From positions 42,675,554 to 42,739,553 of the forward strand of contig OY978525.1 in the NCBI GenBank assembly GCA_963854835.1: 64,000 bases of DNA. Reading direction: 5' to 3'. How positions within the stretch are numbered: the first letter of the stretch is position 1; each line of letters starts with the position of its first letter. The notes beneath the pieces are model-generated. The model did no database searches, was not told the DNA's origin, and worked only from the letters and a program-made list of their open reading frames with translations. This DNA is from Megamerina dolium (Eukaryota > Arthropoda > Insecta > Diptera > Megamerinidae). The translations under genes and the position numbers were made by a program. This document shows positions 10,400 through 20,136 of this stretch, one piece after another.

Positions 10400-11836
10400 G
10401 ATGGTGAAAATTGACCAACTAAAGTGGACCAGCTTAAAAAGCTGTTGGTAGAGATGAATCTATCGTCATCAGGTGCAAAGGCGGAACTGCTGGTGAGGCT
10501 GAGGCAAGCTATGGAGGCTAAGGGAATTAATGTAGAAGAACATGAGTTCTTCGAGGAAGCCGATATACAAGCAGTTGTGCACGCTGAGGAAAAGAGCAAA
10601 ATAGATTCGAGTGGTCAACTCATGGATTTCATGAAAACCATGATGCTGCAGCAACAACAACAGCTACAAGAACATTCGGCTGAATTGCGTACGGAAATTC
10701 AAGGAAATGCGTCTCGCATTGACTCCAAGCTTCAAGAACATTCGGTACGCCAAGAGGGCGTTATTAGTGAATTGCGTATGGAAATTCAAGAAGGTTCGTC
10801 TCGCCAAGAGGGCGTTATTAGTGATTTGCGTATGGAAATTCAAGAACATTCGGCTCGCCAAGAACACGTCATCGAAAATCTACAAAAAGGAATTGAACTT
10901 AGATTTCAGGAAATTTCCGGAACCATTAATGAAAAGGTCACGGATTTAAAGGAACATGTAGATGACTTGGAAGATAAGTTCGAGAAATTACAGCACGAAC
11001 TCAATAAACTAAAAATAAATGCACCAGCCACATCAGTGATTAGAGATTTAAGTACAATCAAACTAAAGCCACCAACATTTGACGGAAGCACGCCATTCAA
11101 CATCTTCAAGCTTCAATTCGAGACAACAGCTTCGAAGAATCAATGGGATGACAGCGACAAGACTGCTGCTTTAATAGTCGCATTAAAAGGTAAAGCTTCC
11201 GACGTGTTACAGATGATTCCAGAGAAAGATCGTGGTAGCTATCAGTCACTGATGGACACACTCCAGCGAAAATATGGAAATGAATACAAGAGTCAATTAC
11301 ATCGAGTGGAATTGAGATCGCGAGTGCAACGGAGTAATGAGAGCCTTCAGGAATTCGCTTCCGATATTGAGCGCTTATGTCATCTAGCATTCTCCAGTAA
11401 TTCGGAAGAGTTCGTCGAAGAAATCAAAATAGAGGCTTTCATAGATGGCATACGTGATGGAGAGACAAAGCGTGCCCTAGTCATGTCACCAAGGAATACT
11501 TATGCCGAAACAGTCAGTAGTGCCTTGACGTTTGAAGCCGCCAGTTTGATGTGTCGACCAATGCCACGGGTACGCCAACTAGAAACAGAAACAGCAGATC
11601 TGGTTGAAGCAGTGTGTCAGGCATTCAAATCTGTAGTGCAGCCTGAAGGAAGAACAACAGGTCGACGCGAAAACAAATTTACTGGTAAGTGCTTTATTTG
11701 CGACAAACCAGGACACATGGCGCGTGACTGCCGTCTAAGACGAAAGCGATCAAGATCCAATTCTGCAGGAAGACAAAAGAAGGAGAATAAGGTGGATAGC
11801 GATCGCTCCAATAACACAAATCCATCGTTAAACTAA
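10400..11836 (+). pseudogene. SAPgyp copy B gag (one-base loss near the start)
   Basis: The natural ATG is at 10400-10402. One A is missing from the run near 10419, so the open 470-codon frame begins at the internal ATG 10424. Domains are a SAP motif (DQLKKLLVEMNLSSSGAKAE, codons 2-21 of the open frame), a Gln/Glu-rich coiled coil built of repeated ~20-residue blocks (about codons 70-190), the gag core (PPTFDGSTPFNIFKLQFE), and one CCHC knuckle (CFICDKPGHMARDC, 11695-11736). It ends SLN-stop exactly at the slippery heptamer. SAP motifs usually bind AT-rich DNA, so nuclear or chromatin tethering of Gag is a reasonable guess. Confidence 0.88.
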
Positions 11837-11869
11837 ATCGAGTCAGTTCAGCGGGGCGTAAACTGACTC
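11827..11869 (+). promoter_or_regulatory. Candidate -1 programmed frameshift signal, gag-pol (copy B)
   Basis: GTTAAAC (11827-11833) reads G TTA AAC in the gag frame and is followed at once by the gag stop TAA. After a 6-nt spacer comes GAGTCAGTTCA (11840-11850), loop GCGGGGCG and TAAACTGACTC (11859-11869). One pair in the 11-bp stem is lost compared with copies A and C. The -1 frame is open from CTA at 11833 into the protease. Confidence 0.78.
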
Positions 11870-12090
11870 CAACAGTGGGTTGCCCCATCATTCACATTTC
11901 ACAACTACAGTGTGTGCTAAGCAGCTTGACTATTAATAGAAAATTAGACAATATGGAATTCATGTTAACCCTGGATACTGGTGCATCACATTCTATAATA
12001 AAGAGTGATTTGGTAAAGAGGTTTGAGCCTTTCATGGGAATAAATTGCGTACAGCAACGGGTGAGGATGCACAAATTCTGGGCAAGGTAA
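11833..12090 (+). pseudogene. SAPgyp copy B protease fragment
   Basis: This is the -1 frame after gag. It carries the aspartic protease active site LDTGASHS (about 11971-11994). A missing A near 12040 shifts the frame, so it ends at 12090, and the protein continues in the frame that opens at 12045. Compared with copies A, C and E the break is a single-base deletion. Confidence 0.87.
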
Positions 12091-13184
12091 AGAAGCGAGT
12101 TCCTATTGGAAATTGTACATGGGAACATGAATTCATTGTGGCCGACATCATCGATTATGTAATAATTGGTGTTGATTTAATGATTGACAATGGGTTTACG
12201 TTAGATTTAAATCAACGGATACTACGCTATGAAAATGTCGAGTTACCATTGAAAATCGGTTACAAGCGTAGTGGTAACATCAAACGAGTACTGGCATGTC
12301 AACGCCAAGAGGTTCCAGTAAAATCAGAAGCGGTGATTTGGGCACAGATGAATGTGGATGATGGGACAGGCAAGTTGTGGGTAGTGGAAGCAGATAAAGA
12401 AATACAAAATAAAAACATCATACTTGGTAGGACGTTAGTGGAACCTAAAGAAAATGGAATAGTACCGGTGCTTATATTAAATCCACCTAATACATCTACA
12501 GTTGTAAAGAAAGGAATGGTGATTGGTCATTACCAGGAAGTTACTGCCGTAGTAGACTGCGAAAAGGGTTTGTCGATAAAAAGTGGAAGATCAGGAACTG
12601 TCAGAGCGGAAATAAAAGCACAGATGGAAGAATGGGCAGGTGTGCTTACCAAACAGCAAAAAGAAAAGGCTTTACAACTATTGGACAAGTACAGTTCAAC
12701 ATTTTCTTCAAATGGAAAAATTGGACGACGATCAACCATCGTGAAGCATCACATTGACACCGGTGATTCTAGACCAATTCGTCAAACACCACGACGAATA
12801 CCATTGGCCAAAAGAGACGAAGCCATTAAGCTGATTTCCGATATGCAGAAACAAGGTGTTATTGAACCATCAGCGAGTCCATGGAGTTCACCAGTTGTGC
12901 TGGTAAAGAAGAAGGATGGAAGTATTCGATTCTGTATGGATTACAGAAAGCTAAATGATATTACGAAAAAAGACAGCTATCCACTGCCAAGAATCGATGA
13001 CACTCTGGACACGCTATCTGGTGCGAAGTGGTTCTCAACTCTTGATCTGCAAAGTGGCAACTGGCAAGTGGAACTTGGTAAGGAGGACAAAGAAAAAACA
13101 GCTTTCAGTATTGGCGATGGGCTATGGCAATTTACAGTCATGCCATTTGGTATATGCAATGCGCCAGCTACTTCGAAATTTTGA
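12045..13184 (+). pseudogene. SAPgyp copy B protease C-terminus and reverse transcriptase N-terminal half
   Basis: Gypsy-type RT fingers and palm follow the protease tail. Visible blocks are RFCMDYRKLNDITKK, STLDLQSGNWQVEL with the first catalytic Asp, and FTVMPFGICNAPAT. The frame is lost at about 13175, where bases are missing relative to sister copies, and ends at 13184. The YLDD box continues in another frame. Confidence 0.9.
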
Positions 13185-13222
13185 TGGAGAGTGTACTCGG
13201 AGGACTACACTGAAGAACGTGC

Positions 13223-13843
13223 TTGGTGTACCTCGATGACATTATCGTGATGGGAAAAGATTTTAACGACCACCTGGAAAAGTTGAAAGAAGTATTTGAG
13301 CGTATACAATCAGCAGGGCTTAAACTGAATATGAAAAAGTGTTCACTCTTCAGGCAAGATGTTAAATATCTTGGTCATAAAGTAACAACAGAAGGGGTAC
13401 ATACCGACGAGGAGAAAGTAGCAGCAGTACAAGAATGGCCTATTCCGTCGAATCTTCACGAGTTAAGAAGCTTCCTAGGCTTATGCACCTACTATAGACG
13501 ATTTGTTCCTGGATTTGCAAACATCGCCAGCAGTCTGCATGAGTTAACAAGAAAGAACAAACCATTTGTATGGGGTGAAGACCAACAGAAAGCATTCGAA
13601 CAGCTGAAAGAAAAACTCTGTTCTGCACTAATATTAGCGTATCCAGTACCTGGTCAAAAGTTTGTGTTGGACACACATGCGAGTGGCTATGGAATAGATG
13701 GAGTGCTCTCTCAGATCATAGATGGGCAAGAAAAAGTAATAGCATACTACAGTAAAATCCTGTCGAAGCCAGAAAGAAACTACTGTGTCACTCGAAGGGA
13801 GTTGCTCGCAATACTGGAATGTGTAAAGTATTTCCATAAATAA
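13223..13843 (+). pseudogene. SAPgyp copy B reverse transcriptase C-terminal half and RNase H start
   Basis: It starts at the catalytic box YLDDIIVMG (13226-13252) and runs through the thumb (YLGHKVTTEG, LRSFLGLCTYYRRF) into RNase H, where the first Asp of the DASGYG motif is replaced by His (DTHASGYG). It stops at a TAA after CVKYFHK. Compared with copy E about 350 bp of RNase H is deleted immediately downstream, so the C-terminal catalytic part is gone. Confidence 0.88.
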
Positions 13844-15098
13844 TTGTACGGTCAGTCAACGAGTGCAAGAAGATCAGAGGAACGACCCAGATCTCGTAAA
13901 GATTATGGAATACAAGGAGCAGGGCATACGTCCAGATTGGCAAGAGATGGCTAATGAGAGTCCAAAAGCAAAGGCATACTGGGCGCAGTGGCAAAGCCTG
14001 CACTAACGAGACGGATGTTTATACAGAGCATAGCAAAGTGAAGATGGAAAAATCACTAATGATCTGCTAGTGGTACCCAAGGCAAGAATAAATGAAGTGA
14101 TAGCTGAGTATCACAATGCCTCCAGTGAAGGGCATTTGGGAATCACCAAAACCGTCGAGAAAATAAAGAAACGATTTTATTGGGTTGGATGCCATGACCA
14201 TGTCGCTGATTGGATACGGAAGTGTAAGCAATGTGCAATGGCCAAAGGTCCCACTAAGAAAAGTCGTGGTAAGATGCACCAATACACCGTGGGTGCTCCA
14301 TTTGAGCGAATTGCTATGGACATAGCTGGGCCATTTCCAATGAGCAACGCAGGAAACAAGTATGTTCTGGTGGTCATAGATTACTTCAGTAAATGGCCTA
14401 AAGTATACCCCATTCCAAATCAAGAAGCTAGTACAGTTGCGGATGTATTCTTCAACCAATGGATTACTCGTTTTGGTGTACCGATGGAGTTACACTTAGA
14501 CCAAGGTCGAAATTTCGAATCAGTTGTATTCCAAGTAATATGCCGTATGCTGGGTATATACAAAACTCGTACAACACCTTTGCATCAACAATCTGATGGC
14601 ATGGTAGAACGATTTAACCGTACCTTGGAGGAATATTTGAGAAAAGTCGTAGATAAATACCAAAGAGACGGGGATGTACATATACCAATGTTCCTCATGG
14701 CATATCGATGCGCACAACATGATACAACGGCTAAAAATTGGAGTTGTAACACCAACGATTCAACCGAAGGTAATTATACTAGCGAAAAGCGGGAACAGTT
14801 GGATGAAGTACATCAGTTCATCAGAGAGCGGTCGCAGATGATAAGCGATAAGATGAAAGCCAGGTATGACTTGAAAGCAAATTCAAAAGGGTTCTATGAA
14901 GGAGAGCTTGTAATGCTTCATAATCCACAACGAAAGAAAGGCCTGTCCCCTAAACTACAGACTCATTGGGAAGGACCATATGAGATTATAGTAAAGATAA
15001 ATGACGTAGTGTATCGTATTCAACGTGCCTGGAATAAAAGAGCAAAGTTTAAAGTAGTGCACTTGGAGCGACCTGTGCCATATCGAGGGGAAGTATAA
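13844..15098 (+). pseudogene. SAPgyp copy B integrase
   Basis: The open part is 14070-15098 and the frame upstream has stops. It contains the HHCC zinc-binding region (ending CKQCAMAKG), the catalytic core with MDIAGPFP, LDQGRNF and SDGMVERFNR as acidic sites, and a C-terminal GPYEIIVKIND segment like the GPY/F module. A deletion after AQHDTTA removes about 25 codons found in copies D-F. Ser of the usual SDQG is replaced by Leu here. Confidence 0.88.
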
Positions 15099-15136
15099 AA
15101 ATTTGTTCGGGACGGTCAAGGTTAAGAGGAGGGCAG

Positions 15137-15574
15137 TGTAACGAGTATCGATAGTTGGTTACTCATGACTATTGTGACTGACACTATTGGCAGCATCGAA
15201 ACGAAGGTCAACAAAAAGAAATAAGCGATAACCAGAACACGCCAACGAGAAAGAAAGAGAAGAATCTCGATAAAGTAAGATTCTGGGGTTTTGCCAACAG
15301 AGTATAAATAGAGCCAGTGTTGAGAAGTGACAATCAATTTGACCCAGAACGTGATTGCAGAAACATCAATACAGAGGCAAAAGTTGCAAGTACATTTAAG
15401 TGTTATTGTAAATAGTTGATTATAAGCAGAGTTGATTGTACATAGAGATTATTAAATAAATTGTTGCTATATATAGTTGTATAAAATAAGTGCTGCAGTT
15501 ATTATTAACAGAATCCAGTGATCGATCAAGGTAATTCAAATAGAATTAAACGCTCACAGAATAAAAACGTAACA
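15137..15574 (+). repeat. SAPgyp copy B 3' LTR
   Basis: Follows polypurine tract GAGGAGGGCAG and runs TGTAACG to CGTAACA. It differs from the 5' LTR at many scattered sites, more than expected if both arose in one recent insertion. The next base is G, and no ATAT follows. Confidence 0.9.
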
Positions 15575-15645
15575 GTACTTGCAATGTACTTTTGCCTCTG
15601 ATTCTGTATCAATGCTTTCGCGATTACTTTCGTAATTCATTTAAT
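15575..15645 (-). repeat. Scrambled SAPgyp LTR piece
   Basis: Words such as GTACTTGCAA, TTTTGCCTCTG and TGTATCAATG match the R/U5 part of a minus-strand SAPgyp LTR, with small insertions. It directly abuts copy B's 3' LTR in the opposite orientation, which may explain the missing target duplication. Confidence 0.6.
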
Positions 15646-15672
15646 TGCATTGGTCAATAACTGACCAATGAA

Positions 15673-15925
15673 GTACGTGATCTGAAAACTATCAGAAACT
15701 TGTACATTGACATTCAACGTTCGTAACTGACAACTGGCTGCGAACAAACCTATTGTTTTGTAAGTTGGATCGAGAAAAATTCACAATATAAATTTTTAGC
15801 AGTGTTGTCATCGGCAATTGCCCTAATCCTCTTTAATTTTGAGAATTATCTCGTAGAACTAATGCGGATTAGCTGCAGTTAATGCCCGTGTTTATTCGAA
15901 TTAACTCGTTTATCCGGATGAAGGA
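15673..15925 (-). repeat. Diverged relative of the TTA-flanked MITE, ends lost
   Basis: The reverse strand aligns with the interior of the 37358-37759 MITE, including the AACTATCAGAAACTTGTA word, the GCAGTGTTG..CATCG stretch and the TTAACTGCAGCTAATCCG-like block. Its terminal inverted repeats are not recognisable, so it is an older copy. Confidence 0.72.
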
Positions 15926-16391
15926 TGAATAACCAACCACCGATACTCATTACAATACTACAAAAAACGCTCTATATTAGATTGATTTCATTTGAAAAGT
16001 TTGATTAATCAAATTAATCGTCTAATCAATTCGCTTAATTAATATTTGATAAATTATTCGATAAATAAGAATTTTGATCAATCAAAATATTATTAATTTT
16101 AATTTTTTCTTTGTTTCTGACAATTTCTATGGGAATAAAAATTTGTACTCACTCTCATATTTTCTTTGGGAATAAACATTTTAAGCGTATTCCGATATTA
16201 ATAGCTTCGGGAAGCTTTCTGTCTACTTTGTATTGGAAGAAATATTATAAATATTTTTAACATTTTATTCGAAAAATTTTATTCTGATTAACCGAATAAT
16301 TTCAATTTTTGAATATTCAAAATCATGATTATCCGAATAATTTTATATTTGATTAATCGGATGTTTTGTTTAGGTTTTTTGAATTTCTATT
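15926..16391. other. AT-rich non-coding stretch
   Basis: No credible ORF. It is very AT-rich with many TTGATTAATCAA- and ATTATTCGA-type palindromic words, which suggests old transposon debris, but no family can be named. Confidence 0.5.
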
Positions 16392-16427
16392 GTATTGTTA
16401 CGTTTTTATTCTGTGAGCGTTTAATTC

Positions 16428-17052
16428 TACGCTCAAATACTTCTTTCAAATTTTCCAGCTGGTCATAAAAACCTCTTCCCATTACAATAATGTCGTCGGG
16501 GTACACTAAGCACGTTTTCCAGTGTAGTCCTCTGAGTACACTCTCCATCAAACGTTCGAAAGTAGTTGGCGCATTGCATAAGCCAAATGGCATCATTGTA
16601 AATTGCCATAGACCATCGCCAATACTGAAAGCTGTTTTCTCCTTGTCCTCCTTACCAAGTTCCACTTGCCAGTAGCCACTTTGCAGATCAAAAGTTGACA
16701 ACCACTTCGCACCAGATAGCGTGTCCAGAGTGTCATCGATTCTTGGCAGTGGATAGCTGTCTTTTTTCGTAATCTCATTCAGCTTTCTGTAATCAACACA
16801 GAATCGAGTACTTCCATCCTTCTTCTTTACCAGCATAACTGGTGAACTCCATGGACTTGCTGATGGTTCAATAACACCTTGTTTCTGCATATCGGAAATC
16901 AGCTTAATGGCTTCGTCTCTTTTGGCCAATGGTATTCGTCGTGGTGTTTGACGAATTGGTCTAGAATCACCGGTGTCAATGTGATGCTTCACGATGGTTG
17001 ATCGTCGTCCAATTTTTCCATTTGAAGAAAATGTTGAACTGTACTTGTCCAA
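16428..17052 (-). pseudogene. SAPgyp copy C reverse transcriptase fragment
   Basis: Gypsy RT from the primer-grip region to the YxDD box (YPDDIIVMG where sister copies have YLDD), with the first catalytic Asp in STFDLQSGYW. The upstream limit is a CAG-to-TAG change at about 17076 that separates it from the protease frame. The left end is a deletion junction at about 16430, where RT sequence runs into the last 35 bp of the LTR with a shared TA dinucleotide. Confidence 0.9.
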
Positions 17053-17076
17053 TAGTTGTAAAGCCTTTTCTTTTTG

Positions 17077-17859
17077 CTATTTGGTAAGCACACCTGCCCA
17101 TTCTTCCATCTGTGCTTTTATTTCCGCTCTGACAGTTCCTGATCTTCCACTTTTTATCGACAAACCCTTTTCGCAGTCTACTACGGCAGTAACTTCCTGG
17201 TAATGACCAATCACCATTCCTTTCTTTACAACTGTAGATGTATTAGGTGGATTTGATATAAGCACCGGTACTATTCCATTTTCTTTAGGTTCCACTAACG
17301 TCCTACCAAGTATGATGTTTTTATTCGTTATGTCTTTATCTGCTTCCACCACCCACAATTTGCCTGTCCCATCATCCACATTCATCTGTGCCCAAATCAC
17401 CGCTTCTGATTTTACTGGAACCTCTTGGCGTTGACATGCCAGTACTCGTTTGATGTTACCACTACGCTTGTAACCGATATTCAATGCTAACTCGACATTT
17501 GCATAGCGTAGTATACGTTGATTTAAATCTAACGTAAACCCATTGTCAATCATAAAATCAACACCAATTATTATATCATCTATGATGTCGGCCACAATGA
17601 ATTCATGTTCCCACGTACTATTTCCAATAGATATTCGTTTCTTTATCTTACCTAGAATTTGTGCATCCTCACCCGTTGCTGTACGCAATTTTATTCCCAT
17701 TAAAGGCTCAAACCTCTTTACCAAATCGCTCTTTATTATAGAATGTGATGCACCAGTATCCAGGGTTAACATGAATTCCAGATTGTCCAATTTTCCATCA
17801 ATAGTTAAGCTGCTTGGCACACGCTGTAGTTGTGAAATGTGAATGATGGGGCAACCCAC
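17077..17859 (-). pseudogene. SAPgyp copy C protease and linker
   Basis: The 260-codon frame starts just after the frameshift hairpin. It has the LDTGAS active site near codon 34 and the conserved segment up to VLTK, where a TAG replaces Gln. The next codons continue in phase as the RT fragment. Over its right half it is base-for-base the same as copy A as far as I can see. Confidence 0.9.
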
Positions 17860-17864
17860 TGTTG

Positions 17865-17907
17865 GAGTCAGTTCACGCCCCGCTGAACTGACTCGATTTA
17901 GTTTAAC
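17865..17907 (-). promoter_or_regulatory. Candidate -1 frameshift signal (copy C)
   Basis: On the minus strand GTTAAAC (17907-17901), TAAATC, then a perfect 11-bp stem (17894-17884 with 17875-17865) around the GCGGGGCG loop. Identical to copy A. Confidence 0.75.
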
Positions 17908-18033
17908 GATAGATTTGTGTTAGTGGAGCGATCGCTATCCACCTTATTCTCCTTCTTTTGTCTTCCTGGAGCATTGGATCTTGATCGCTTTCGTCGTAGA
18001 TGGCAGTTTTCGCGTCGACCTGCTTCCTTCAGG

Positions 18034-19268
18034 CTACACTACAGATTTGAATGCCGGACACACTTCTTCAACCAGATCTGCTGTTTCTGTTTCTAGTTGG
18101 CGTACCCGTGGCATTGGTCGACACATCAAACTGGCGGCTTCAAACGTCAAGACTCTACTGACTGTTTCGGCATAAGTATTCCTTGGTGACATGACTAGGG
18201 CACGCTTAGTTCCTCCATCACGTATGCCATCTATGAAAGCCTCTATTTTGATTTTTTCGACGAACTCTTCCGAATTACCGGAGAACGCTAGATGACATAA
18301 GCGCTCAATATCGGAAGCGAATTCCTGAAGGCTCTCATTACTCCGTTGCACTCGCGATCTCAATTCCACTCGATGAAATTGGCTCTTGTATTCATTTCCA
18401 TATTTTCGCTGGAGTGTGTCCATCAGTGATTGGTAGCTACCACGATCTTTCTCTGGAACCATCTGTAACACTTCGGAAGCATTACCTTTTAATGCGACTA
18501 TTAAAGCAGCAGTCTTGTCGCTGTCATCCCATTGATTCTTCGAAGCTGTTGTCTCGAATTGAAGCTTGAAGATGTTGAATGGCGTGCTTCCGTCAAATGT
18601 TGGTGGCTTTAGTTTGATTGTACTTGAATCTCTAATCACTGATGTGGCTGGTCCATTTATTTTTAGTTGATTGAGTTCGTGCTGTAATTTCTCGAACTTA
18701 TCTTCCCAGTCGTCGACATGTTCCTTCAGCTTATCATTCAACTCATCCACGTGTTCTTTCAGCTCTGTGACTTTGTCATTAATAGCTCCGACAATTTCCT
18801 GAAATCTAAGTTCAACTCCTTTTTGTAGATTTTCGATGACGTGTTCTTGGCGTACCGAATGTTCTTGAAGCTTGGAGTCAATGCGAGACGCATTTGCGTG
18901 AATTTCCATACGAAATTCACTAATAACATCTGTTGTATCATGGTTTTCATGAAATCCATAAGTTGCATCATGGTTTTCATGAAATCCATAAGTTGCATCA
19001 TGGTTTTCATGAAATCCATAAGTTGCATCATGGTTTTCATGAAATCCATAAGTTGACACTCGAATCTATCTTGCTCTCTTCCTCAGCGTGTACAAATGCA
19101 TGTATCTCGGCTTCCTCAAAGAACTCATGTTCTTCTACATTAACACCCTTAGCCTCCATGGCTTGCCTTAGCCTCACCAGCAGTTCAGCTTTTGTACCTG
19201 ACGACGATAGATTCCTCTCTGACAACTGTTTTTCCAGTTGGTCCACTTTTAGTTGGTCAATTTTCACC
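18034..19268 (-). pseudogene. SAPgyp copy C gag, with internal repeat expansion and frameshift
   Basis: The N-terminal frame (19270-19037) gives a SAP motif (VDQLEKQLSERNLSSSGTKAE) with a sequence different from the other copies. A frame change follows near 19040. A 30-bp unit then occurs four times (18942-19056); in one frame it repeats LMDFMKTMMQ, which occurs once in intact copies. The coiled coil, gag core and the AT-rich C-terminus follow to the TAG at 18034-18036. The zinc knuckle is deleted as in copy A. Confidence 0.87.
18942..19056. repeat. 30-bp tandem repeat, about 4 units, inside gag
   Basis: Unit CATCATGGTTTTCATGAAAT followed by CCATAAGTTG, four near-perfect repeats. It amplifies the gag segment coding LMDFMKTMMQ. 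Confidence 0.95.
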
Positions 19269-19299
19269 ATCTTTACAGAATCCCACTTCTGACACCAAT

Positions 19300-19737
19300 T
19301 GTTACGTTTTTATTATGTGAGCGTTTAATTCTATTTGAATTACCTTGTTCGATCACTGGATTCTGTTAGTAATAACTGCAACACTTATTTTATACAACTA
19401 TGTACAGCAACAATTTATTTAATCATCTCTATGTACAATCAACTCTGCTTATAATCAACTACTTACAATAACACTCAAATGTACTTGCAAGTTTTGCCTC
19501 TGTATCGATGTTTCTGCAATCACGTTCGAGATCAAATTGATTCTCACTTCTCAACACTGGCTCTATTAATACTCTGTTGGCAACACCCCAGAATCTTCCG
19601 TTATCGAGATTCTTCTCTTCCTTTCTCGTTGGCTTGTTCTGGTTATCGCTTATTTCTTTTTGTTGACATTCGTTTCGATGCTGCCAATAGTGTCAGCCGC
19701 AATAGTGATGAGTAACCAACTATCGATACTCGTTACA
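19300..19737 (-). repeat. SAPgyp copy C 5' LTR
   Basis: TGTAACG (19737) to CGTAACA (19300), with TATCGATA near the start. The TATA box reads GTATTAATAG here rather than TATAAATAG. Confidence 0.93.
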
Positions 19738-20136
19738 GTATATAAGATTACTCCAAGCGTTGTGGTGGAATAATTAGTCGTGTTTATGGGGAGTTAAATA
19801 CTTAAAACTTGAATAGGTAAAGATGGAATCAAGGCAAATAAACGTGCATATAAATATGCAAGTTTACTCCAATGTTGTAAGTCTTTGATGAAACTTCTTT
19901 AGTCTTGGAAGTTCCCTGCTCATGCCTTTAGTATAAGACAACTCTGTTATCAAGGTACATTTCTTGAAAAATTTACATTCCACGCATTCCACATTCTAAA
20001 TCACAGAAGCGGTAAATGGCCGCCGTCCGAAAGTTTATATAATGAATTAAATAGCTAGGAAACCTGAAAAGTAAAAATTTGGTTATTATTGTAGCTTCAT
20101 GCGTATATAATTGCAAACAGGCATATATAATGCAAA
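19738..20136. other. Upstream region of the ana2-like gene
   Basis: No ORF or repeat is recognised. It separates copy C from the gene start and must hold its promoter. A TATATAA-containing stretch lies at about 20105-20128, very close to the ATG; I cannot assign a start site. Confidence 0.4.

Larger units (their letters stand above)
9935..15574 (+). mobile_element. SAPgyp copy B (Ty3/gypsy), both LTRs, coding region damaged
   Basis: The copy has two ~437-bp LTRs (9935-10371 and 15137-15574), a tRNA-Leu primer site, gag, a -1 frameshift signal, protease, RT, part of RNase H and integrase, and a polypurine tract (about 15123-15136). Indels break gag near its start, protease, RT, RNase H and integrase. 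The left flank is ATAT but the right flank is GTAC, so the two ends do not share a target duplication. Confidence 0.94.
16396..19737 (-). mobile_element. SAPgyp copy C (minus strand, 3' part deleted), TSD GTAT
   Basis: It is flanked by GTAT on both sides (16392-16395 and 19738-19741). The 5' LTR is complete (19737-19300). The 3' end keeps only about 35 bp of LTR (16396-16430), joined to the middle of RT, so RNase H, integrase and most of the 3' LTR are gone. Gag has the same stop codon and zinc-knuckle loss as copy A, plus a fourfold 30-bp repeat. Confidence 0.93.
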
